IMG/VR virus record: IMGVR_UViG_3300037598_000353
Coordinates: 1 to 43,621 of that record
Strand: one strand, 5' to 3'
DNA length: 43,621 bases
Source: a virus
Positions 37,841-43,621 of the stretch are shown here, piece by piece (the first letter of the stretch is position 1; each line of letters begins with the position of its first letter). Made by a program: the position numbers and the translations under genes. The notes beneath the pieces were generated by a model. It saw only the letters and a list, made by a program, of their open reading frames with translations, searched no databases and was not told the origin of the DNA.

Positions 37841-38356
37841 CTATCCTTGAGCGATGATGATTGTCATTTCCGTAGCCAGGCCACGAAACTTCGCATCAAT
37901 CTCATCGCTCATAAGCTCAAGGGCTTTGAGATGAGTCTCCGCACCGGGCATCGAGGGATGTACCACCTGACGCGCTCCATACACCCAATCCCAGTCTATG
38001 GCCTCCCAGGGGAAGCTCATCCCCTTGGGGGTCTTGGCCTGTATCAGCCAGGGGTCTTCGCGTCCGAAGACGATGGCCTTGGCGGCCGGGTGGGTGTTTA
38101 TCAGCTCCCCGATGACCCGTCCCCGCTGCCTGGTCACTTCCGCCTCCCAGAGCGTGTAGAACTGCGGGCCGGTGCGTCGAGGGTCGTGTTCCCTCCACTT
38201 GTCGCCACGAGGCGACTCCTCGGCTGCCTTCTCGACGAACTCATCCATCAGCTCCTCCATGACAGCCTGCATTTTGGACTCGACCCACCTCACGCTCTTG
38301 CCTATCGCGGCGATGGCCCTGTCCAGGTCAACGGATTCTATTCGCCACTCTTCCAT
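37841..38356 (-). CDS. HK97-gp10-like neck or tail completion protein
   Basis: A 171-residue protein. A helical front (AIAAIGKSVRWVESKMQAVM, then EFVEKAAEESPRGDKW) followed by beta strands (YTLWEAEVTRQRGRVIGEL), then a TPKGMSFPW segment, is the pattern of gp10-like proteins. Placed between terminator and tail tube genes, as usual. Confidence 0.65.
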   Translation of the reverse strand: MEEWRIESVDLDRAIAAIGKSVRWVESKMQAVMEELMDEFVEKAAEESPRGDKWREHDPRRTGPQFYTLWEAEVTRQRGRVIGELINTHPAAKAIVFGREDPWLIQAKTPKGMSFPWEAIDWDWVYGARQVVHPSMPGAETHLKALELMSDEIDAKFRGLATEMTIIIAQG

Positions 38357-38851
38357 TTACTCAGATTGTATCGGTATGGTAAAAACCGCTGGTACGGCTA
38401 TCTGAAACATGCTCTGCCGCAGTATCACTCCCCGGCTCCTCCCCCAGGCGAACTCCGCTATCGGGCCAGCGGCCTCGCCCTCCAGGGTCTCGTAAGCCCT
38501 GAGAAACTCCCAGATGGCCTCTCGGTATCGAGACATCATCTTCGATAATGTCTCCGGCTCGCTGTGTCTCAGTTCAAGCACTAATACCAGCTCCAGAAGC
38601 CATCGCTCCCTCCGGCCCTGGGCGAAGGACATCCTCTCCATCGCCCCATCGAGGATGAAGAGGGCCGGAAAGCGACGTGCCTGGACGTGCTGATACTGTC
38701 CCGTCGAGAGGAGGTGATACTCCTCTATATCATATAGCTTGAACTTATCGCTGGCGTAGACCGCTTTGTTCTCGACGGTATCGAGGTAGTCCTTGAAGTG
38801 AGTTTGAAACAGCGTCTTCAGCTTTTTCTTGATGGTCTCAGGAGTCGCCAT
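38357..38851 (-). CDS. tail terminator-like protein
   Basis: A 164-residue protein. An alpha/beta fold with N-terminal helices (IKKKLKTLFQTHFKDYL) and strands (ALFILDGAMERMSF, then LELVLVLELRH) in the place of the tail terminator. Order suggests the role; the sequence alone is not decisive. Confidence 0.55.
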   Translation of the reverse strand: MATPETIKKKLKTLFQTHFKDYLDTVENKAVYASDKFKLYDIEEYHLLSTGQYQHVQARRFPALFILDGAMERMSFAQGRRERWLLELVLVLELRHSEPETLSKMMSRYREAIWEFLRAYETLEGEAAGPIAEFAWGRSRGVILRQSMFQIAVPAVFTIPIQSE

Positions 38852-38854
38852 TCG

Positions 38855-39382
38855 CTAGACCCTTTGGGCCGCGGCCTTCCAGGAGGCAATTATCTCCTTG
38901 AAGTCGGTATCATCCTCGTATTGCCACTTGGCGGCCAATCGCCTGGGCGAGAGCCGCTGCTCCATAGACTCGTAGCGGCTGTCGCCGAAGAGCGTGGGCA
39001 GCATGTTGATGCGCGGCGACGTTTCCCTGTCGGCGTCGTACAGGTGCTCCCCTCCGTGCGCCAGAAGAAGCCCCACGCTCCTCTCAAACATATCCCACCA
39101 TCTCCTGAGCCTAGCGTTATCGGACTCGGTGGGAGCCTGAGAGGTGAGGGCCTCCAGCGCCAAGGCGCTGGCGCCCCAAAGCACCGCCCCCTGCACCAGT
39201 TTCTTCGAGGCCGTATCATCCACCGGCGTCTTGATACCCAAACGCCTGAGCCGAGCCTCTATCTCAGCCTCGACCCACTGGATGAATTGCTCGACCTCAG
39301 CATCCGTCGGGCTGGTGGCGGAGCTGAAGATTATATCACCCAGCATGGCCTCAATATCGGCCACGGAGATATACGTCGCCAT
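38855..39382 (-). CDS. head-tail connector protein
   Basis: A 175-residue protein. ISVADIEAMLGDIIFSSATS and EVEQFIQWVEAEIEARLRRL are the small helical repeats of gp6-like connector proteins. Lies directly after the capsid gene. Confidence 0.65.
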   Translation of the reverse strand: MATYISVADIEAMLGDIIFSSATSPTDAEVEQFIQWVEAEIEARLRRLGIKTPVDDTASKKLVQGAVLWGASALALEALTSQAPTESDNARLRRWWDMFERSVGLLLAHGGEHLYDADRETSPRINMLPTLFGDSRYESMEQRLSPRRLAAKWQYEDDTDFKEIIASWKAAAQRV

Positions 39383-39406
39383 ATATATCGCTGTCCCTTT
39401 CCCTGA

Positions 39407-39431
39407 AGGGGGCGGCGTAGCGCCGCCCCCT
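39407..39431. terminator. strong hairpin after the capsid gene
   Basis: AGGGGGCGGCG (39407-39417) and CGCCGCCCCCT (39421-39431), 11 bp, three-base loop. No T-run follows on the minus strand, so it may protect the 3' end of capsid mRNA or weaken read-through instead of ending transcription fully. Confidence 0.55.
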
Positions 39432-39447
39432 CCCTAGCTGCTATCTA

Positions 39448-40491
39448 TTAGGTGGCGCTGGCGAAGACTTTGCACACTGCCCAGCGGTTCAGGTCTTCGA
39501 TGGCTGGGAAAGCGTAGATACCCACGCCCGTCTCAACCGTCCACGGGTCAATGGTCTCCTTATTCCAGGTGAACTTGCCCGTGCGCAGCCCATCCGGCCC
39601 TGGAGCAGTCTTCATTGAGCCAACCGCCCCCTGCGGCAACAGCAGGACTAAGTTGTTGGGCAGGAAGCGATAGGTCTTGCGAGTGACTTTGCCCGTGCTG
39701 GTGTTGTATGTCCGCGTGGTGTATTTGGCGTCGTAGACGATGACCTCAGTCAGACCCGTCATCTTAATGGATTGGATGACGAACTGAGGCGGCAGGCTGG
39801 TCTGAGCAGCGCCAAATTGCCCGGTGACCCAGAGGTTTTGCACCTCGGTCAGGTCGGCAATCTCCCGCAGCACCCTTCGGGAGCAGACCATCACTTTCGG
39901 GTCCTCGCCGCAGTGGTCTCCCACCTCCTCAATCCACTTCAGAAGGTCGGTGATGGGCTTGGCGGTGGATTGGTCCCAATAGGTGCTGGCAACTCTCTGG
40001 TTGGTGCCGATGAACGGGCCAGGATATTTGACGCTTATCTTGACCCCGCCATCGTCCACTGTGATTGAACCCCGAAGGGCATTGATGGCAAGCCACTCCA
40101 AACGTGCATCCACGGCCTGATTTAGCTTGTTGACGGCTTTCAGAATTTGCTGCCTGCGCTCGAACTGCATCCTGGCGATTTCGCTGTTTTGGGAGCGGGC
40201 AATCTCGTCGAAGATTCTCAGGTCGCTTGACTTAAAGACCCGCTTATAGCGGATATAAGCCACGCTCGCAGAGAGCCGTGAGTAGATGTCCCCGCTCATC
40301 TTCGGCGTCTCGCCATCCACTGAGACGAAAGGCGCCAGTGGGTTCTCGTCCAGCTCGACCCAGGTCAGAAATTCATCCGTCGAGGTATCCTCGAAGGGAA
40401 ACAGGCGCGGGAAGAGATAATTTCTGTTGATGGGTGCAATACGTACCAGGCCCGTGAGGGCTGGTTCCCTCATCCAGGTAGGTAATGCCAT
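39448..40491 (-). CDS. major capsid protein, lambda gpE type
   Basis: A 347-residue protein after GGAGGTTACA. The usual order of the E family is seen: YLFPRLFPFEDTSTDEFLTW near residue 25, YIRYKRVFKSSDLRIFDEIA near 78, RARLEWLAINALRG-type central helix (DARLEWLAINALRG), the VMVCSRRVLREIADL segment near 205, and LLPQGAVGSMKTAPGPDG near 290. Length and position confirm it. No N-terminal delta domain, in agreement with a separate scaffold. Confidence 0.92.
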   Translation of the reverse strand: MALPTWMREPALTGLVRIAPINRNYLFPRLFPFEDTSTDEFLTWVELDENPLAPFVSVDGETPKMSGDIYSRLSASVAYIRYKRVFKSSDLRIFDEIARSQNSEIARMQFERRQQILKAVNKLNQAVDARLEWLAINALRGSITVDDGGVKISVKYPGPFIGTNQRVASTYWDQSTAKPITDLLKWIEEVGDHCGEDPKVMVCSRRVLREIADLTEVQNLWVTGQFGAAQTSLPPQFVIQSIKMTGLTEVIVYDAKYTTRTYNTSTGKVTRKTYRFLPNNLVLLLPQGAVGSMKTAPGPDGLRTGKFTWNKETIDPWTVETGVGIYAFPAIEDLNRWAVCKVFASAT

Positions 40492-40514
40492 TGTAACCTC
40501 CCTATGCTATTAGA

Positions 40515-40922
40515 TTAGATGCGCTTGGCGAAAACGATTCTCTTGTCCAACGCGCTTATGGTGGTTGAAGTGACCGTACCGAACGTGCCGTTGTCGAAGA
40601 TGAGGTCGCTGTCGAGCCAGGCATTGTCCACTACGATGCCCACAATCTCGTCGTGCGTCCCCTCCTCGTTCTCCAGGCTGACCGGCCCAGGCAGAACCCC
40701 AATCACGCCGAACCCATAACTGGTGTAGTGAGGCACGATTTTCTCGGTGCTGGGGTCTAGGGCCATGACCCAGCCCTCCTTCAGCCACTTCCGCCCATTG
40801 CGGTCTGTCGTGGAGACGTAGTCCTTGTCAATGGTGTAGGTGGCGAAGACGGCATGTTCCGGGTCGGTCAGGAATATGTCGTTTACCACATCGTATGTGG
40901 AGATTGCTGTGTAATAAGCCAT
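40515..40922 (-). CDS. head decoration protein
   Basis: A 135-residue beta-rich protein after GGAGGTTAGAAA. Position between the protease-scaffold and the capsid is that of lambda gpD. Strands such as AVFATYTIDKDYVSTTDRNG and HDEIVGIVVDNAWL agree. Family judged by size and place. Confidence 0.7.
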   Translation of the reverse strand: MAYYTAISTYDVVNDIFLTDPEHAVFATYTIDKDYVSTTDRNGRKWLKEGWVMALDPSTEKIVPHYTSYGFGVIGVLPGPVSLENEEGTHDEIVGIVVDNAWLDSDLIFDNGTFGTVTSTTISALDKRIVFAKRI

Positions 40923-40953
40923 TTTCTAACCTCCGTTTAGGTTTCTAGGACTC

Positions 40954-42666
40954 TTAATCCACGGGGAAGAGTCCATGTTCCTTGGCAAGTTTCTTAGCCA
41001 GCTCCTCGCCCTCCTTCAGCTCCTCCAGGCGATTATCCTCCTTGCTCTCCGCCCTGGGGGACTCCTTCGGAGGCTCGGTGATGGCTCCCAACTTACCAGG
41101 ACAATCCTCAAGGAGCTTTACAAGCGCCTCGAAGATATTGACCTTCTCCTTGCCCTCCTCCAGCTCGATTGTCCTCTCCGCCTCCGGATTGAGCGCCAGG
41201 AGGATGGGCTTCAGGGCATTCACGATGACGGGCGGCACACCACGCTCGGTGGCAGCCTCAAGGTGTCGCCCCACGAGAAGCTCATGGTGCTTGCGAAGCA
41301 GCTCCTTGTATTGCCCCTCAAGGGCGCTATACTTCTCCTGATATTCTTGTAGCTTGGAATCCATTGGTTCCGCCTCCTGTTTCATTTTTTGCTTGGCCTG
41401 TTCCGGTCGCTTGAGCACGTCCTCATGCTTCCGCAGGTGGGCCCAGGCCCGCCGCCTTAGCTCCTCCGTCGAGATGGAGTCGGTGACCGGCTTGATTTGG
41501 TTGGCCCTGGCCCTGGCGTTTCGATAGTGGGTGATGTCCACAGACTTATCCTCGTTCGGGTCTTTGACGTTCTTGTTGTGATGCGGAAGATGTCGGGCGT
41601 TTTTGTTCTCAGTCTTGCCCTGCTTATAGGCAGGCTCGATGACTGCAAACGCAGCGTCCGGCAGAGTGTTGATGAACGCCCTCGTCCACTTGGCAAGCTC
41701 CACCAGGGACTCAGGCAAATCATCCTCGAAGGCCAAAGCATAATATAGGTTTATCTTCTGATTTGGAGAAAGCTCCCCAAAAGTCTCCTCAGTTAGTTGA
41801 ATCATAGCTCGCTCCTTGTCGTCTTTATTGTCATCCCCCTCCAGCTTCACGACGGTGCTGGTGGTGAGGGGAGTTACCGAGATTTGCCAAACACTGTTGC
41901 CCGGCGATGTGAAGTGCGTATCGGTGCCATCGCTGTCATACGGCGGGCGGAAGGTCGTCCAAAAGCTGAGATTGCGAAACTCCTCGACGGGCGGCATTCT
42001 CAGGAAATCCCTGTTGGTGAGGGCCACCTCCTTGATGATGACATCATCATCCCTCTCCACATAGGCCGGACTGATGAAGCGATAGTATCGCTCCTTGATG
42101 AGTTTCTTCCCCAGGCTAGTCCAGTTCACCTTGGCGACGAGATAATCCCCCTCCAACCTCATCATCTCCAGCCAGCCGCACGCCTCATCCCCGCGATGGC
42201 GGGTATCCACCGGCACCTGCGCCTCCAATGGGGCGCGGGGGCGGTTGCGGCAGGAGTAGAAGTTGGCGATGGCGTTCATGGCCTTTTCCTCGGTGAAGGT
42301 GAACTTTCCATACCAGGGGTGCTTGTACTCCCCCAGCATGTGTACCGGAATCCACGCCGGCATGTCGGGGTCGTAGTCCCGGCCCTCCTCCAGCTCGAAG
42401 CTCAGCTCAAACTCCAGCTCCAGCGGGATGGATGTCCCCAGGAACGACGCCTGGCCCTGGAGGTCTTCCTCCTGATTCTTCTGCCGCTTGAGGTAGTTAT
42501 TCACGGCGTGCCAGGCGATGGCATAGGCGTTCCCCGCCGGGCCATCATCCTTGTTCCCGTTCCGCCGATACACGTTATTGAAAGTCCGCACCCAAATCTC
42601 ACGGGCGCGTTTTGGCAAAGCCTTGACTTTTTCCGGTAGCTCCGGCGAATTGACCGTATACATCAT
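40954..42666 (-). CDS. prohead protease fused to scaffold, with N-terminal ChaB-like domain
   Basis: A 570-residue protein; ATG 42666 follows GGAGGGTG. Residues 1-65 are ChaB-like (LPEKVKALPKRAREIWVRTF, then AYAIAWHAVNNYLKR). Residues 75-230 have the Mu-I/serine-type prohead protease pattern (RYYRFISPAYVE, then IKEVALTNRDFLRMPPVEE). Residues 290-420 are another helical part (LPDAAFAVIEPAYKQG, then RNARARANQIKPVTDSIS and RRRAWAHLRKHED). Residues 430-570 are coiled coil (LQEYQEKYSALEGQYKELLR) and an acidic C-terminal scaffold. A fused form would cleave itself out during capsid maturation. The ChaB-like front is an unusual addition. Confidence 0.8.
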   Translation of the reverse strand: MMYTVNSPELPEKVKALPKRAREIWVRTFNNVYRRNGNKDDGPAGNAYAIAWHAVNNYLKRQKNQEEDLQGQASFLGTSIPLELEFELSFELEEGRDYDPDMPAWIPVHMLGEYKHPWYGKFTFTEEKAMNAIANFYSCRNRPRAPLEAQVPVDTRHRGDEACGWLEMMRLEGDYLVAKVNWTSLGKKLIKERYYRFISPAYVERDDDVIIKEVALTNRDFLRMPPVEEFRNLSFWTTFRPPYDSDGTDTHFTSPGNSVWQISVTPLTTSTVVKLEGDDNKDDKERAMIQLTEETFGELSPNQKINLYYALAFEDDLPESLVELAKWTRAFINTLPDAAFAVIEPAYKQGKTENKNARHLPHHNKNVKDPNEDKSVDITHYRNARARANQIKPVTDSISTEELRRRAWAHLRKHEDVLKRPEQAKQKMKQEAEPMDSKLQEYQEKYSALEGQYKELLRKHHELLVGRHLEAATERGVPPVIVNALKPILLALNPEAERTIELEEGKEKVNIFEALVKLLEDCPGKLGAITEPPKESPRAESKEDNRLEELKEGEELAKKLAKEHGLFPVD

Positions 42667-42676
42667 CACCCTCCAC

Positions 42677-42703
42677 AAAAAGAGCGCCTCACAAGAGGCG
42701 CTC
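42677..42703 (-). terminator. terminator or attenuator before protease gene
   Basis: GAGCGCCTC-TTGT-GAGGCGCTC then TTTTT on the minus strand, a textbook intrinsic terminator. Only two bases separate the T-run from the ribosome site GGAGGG, so read-through decides how much head and tail mRNA is made. Confidence 0.88.
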
Positions 42704-42751
42704 AGGACGCTCTAAAAGTTGAGAGTATTCGTTTGTCCGAGCCTTTTAAGG

Positions 42752-43090
42752 CTACTTCACTTCCCAGCTCAGGATGGTGGCCTGTTGCACCGCAAAGATG
42801 GAGTTCCACAATTCCCAGGCCAAGTCTTGCACGTGTTTCTTGGGTAGCAGGAATTCGAGTATCAGCCTCAATAGCGAGGGAACATGGGACATGGCGATGT
42901 CATAGAAATAGCCCACGACGTTATCCACATCCTCCCTGCTGATGTCGGCTATCTCATCGCGAATCCAGCGCTCCATCCACTGGAACGCATTGTGGATGAT
43001 TTGGTTCAGCGTCCGGGTTCTCCAGGCATATATGAACAAGGCCAACCCGGCCGCGAATACGAGCCAGTACTCCAGCACAAAGTCTACCAT
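42752..43090 (-). CDS. small membrane protein, holin candidate
   Basis: A 112-residue protein after AGGAGGTACG. One membrane helix at residues 4-22 (FVLEYWLVFAAGLALFIYAW) and a helical soluble rest with a hydrophobic stretch (PSLLRLILEFLLPKK). It sits before the terminator at 42677, separate from the main late genes. Holin-like form, but the SpoIID-like enzyme is 18 kb away. Confidence 0.55.
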   Translation of the reverse strand: MVDFVLEYWLVFAAGLALFIYAWRTRTLNQIIHNAFQWMERWIRDEIADISREDVDNVVGYFYDIAMSHVPSLLRLILEFLLPKKHVQDLAWELWNSIFAVQQATILSWEVK

Positions 43091-43111
43091 CGTACCTCCT
43101 GTTCAAGCCAT

Positions 43112-43264
43112 TCAAGGAATTCCAAACGCTCCCCAATGCCAGTATTCCATGAGCAGGTCATGGGTAGCCTCCGGGCCGAGGAGCAACGCAAGCAGCGTTA
43201 TCAGAATAACGAGAATGGCAAATATTCTGAATGTCCACTCCATAACTTGAGGCAACTTGTCCAT
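43112..43264 (-). CDS. short single-span membrane protein
   Basis: A 50-residue frame with one strong membrane helix (FRIFAILVILITLLALLLG). ATG 43264 lies directly at the -10 box of one promoter, so the transcript from that promoter would start inside the gene, while the upstream promoter would include it. ATG 43243 is an alternative. No good ribosome site is seen at either. Confidence 0.5.
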   Translation of the reverse strand: MDKLPQVMEWTFRIFAILVILITLLALLLGPEATHDLLMEYWHWGAFGIP

Positions 43265-43293
43265 AATATAGCATCACTTTCGCTTTTTGTCAA
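43265..43293 (-). promoter_or_regulatory. late promoter, downstream of two
   Basis: On the minus strand TTGACA (43293-43288), 17 bases, TATATT (43270-43265). Faces the small membrane genes and the head and tail operon. Confidence 0.85.
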
Positions 43294-43297
43294 GTCA

Positions 43298-43326
43298 AGT
43301 ATATCACCTTCTCGCCAGTTTGTCAA
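43298..43326 (-). promoter_or_regulatory. late promoter, upstream of two
   Basis: TTGACA (43326-43321), 17 bases, TATACT (43303-43298) on the minus strand. Lies at the 3' end of the partial gene at the right edge. Confidence 0.85.
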
Positions 43327-43621
43327 ATAGGGAAAGCCAGTAGTACGCCCCGGACTGCCTCAGCCCAGGCCCAAACCAGTCCGCCACCCACACCTGATGC
43401 CACCTCTGCCACAGGCAGAAGGCGAAACCCTGAGCATAAGCCTGATATATCACCCTATGCCCCTCCCACTCGATAATCGTCTCGTTACAGAGGGGGAAGC
43501 CCAGCCGGGCGGCGCGGGCCGCCTTGAACAGGGCCGCGTCGGGATTCCAGGCCACCAATTCCGATATGCGCCGCCGATTTGTCCATAGCTGCGGGCGCAG
43601 CCAGTTGGCGAACTCATCGGC
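43304..43621 (-). CDS. partial gene at right edge, unrecognised
   Basis: The C-terminal 105 residues of a protein that begins beyond the window. Trp-rich alpha/beta sequence (EFANWLRPQLWTNRRR, then LCNETIIEWEGHRVIYQAY and LWQRWHQVWVADWFGPG). No family recognised. The two late promoters overlap its end. Confidence 0.6.
   Translation of the reverse strand, partial: ADEFANWLRPQLWTNRRRISELVAWNPDAALFKAARAARLGFPLCNETIIEWEGHRVIYQAYAQGFAFCLWQRWHQVWVADWFGPGLRQSGAYYWLSLFDKLARR

Noticed and set aside
42752-43090. Confident holin call
   Set aside because: One membrane helix and a long soluble part are compatible but not specific, and the lysis enzyme lies at the other end of the operon.

Overview
The window looks like 43.6 kb of a tailed bacteriophage genome (siphovirus type) or a prophage stretch. 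The evidence is a continuous leftward block of head and tail genes: prohead protease fused to scaffold, head decoration, lambda-E-type major capsid, connector, tail terminator, tail tube, frameshifted tail chaperones, a 1193-residue tape measure, baseplate and fibres, then lysis. The host is a bacterium that reads AGGAGGTG-type ribosome sites and sigma70-type promoters (TTGACA, 17 bp, TATAAT). The protein composition is rich in Glu, Arg and Leu and would fit a thermophile, but I cannot name the host. Portal, terminase and integrase are not in the window.

Layout. (1) 1-700: end of a broken gene, then about 390 bp without a gene, then a terminator. (2) 708-2723, minus: an AT-rich pair, a helix-turn-helix protein and a GHKL ATPase fused to an HExxH metalloprotease. 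(3) 2774-3416: a 640-bp control region with 11-bp and 12-bp tandem iterons between two divergent, similar promoters. (4) 3474-9346, plus: about sixteen small, mostly unrecognised early genes. Many are separated by a repeated module made of a 15-bp CATAATG dyad over the upstream stop codon, a nested GC-rich hairpin, a second hairpin ending in GACTAGA, and a strong ribosome site. (5) 9343-13789, plus: a replication operon with a possible single-strand DNA-binding protein, a HARP-like small protein and a winged-helix initiator that contains iterons in its own gene. (6) 13798-22144, plus: virion decoration and fibre genes, including two glycosyltransferases and a 1386-residue repeat fibre. (7) 22283-43621, minus: phosphoesterase, lysis genes, fibres, tail and head, read from two tandem consensus promoters at 43265-43326 near the right end.

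The strongest unusual items are: an IsrB-type (HNH-less IscB relative) RNA-guided nuclease with a probable omega-RNA inserted between tail tube and tail chaperone; the repeated early-region module; a dispersed palindrome (AAAGTGCCA-NN-TGGCACTTT type) at transcription-unit junctions; the GHKL-protease fusion; and the fibre repeats with 55 identical bases and tightly confined variable patches.
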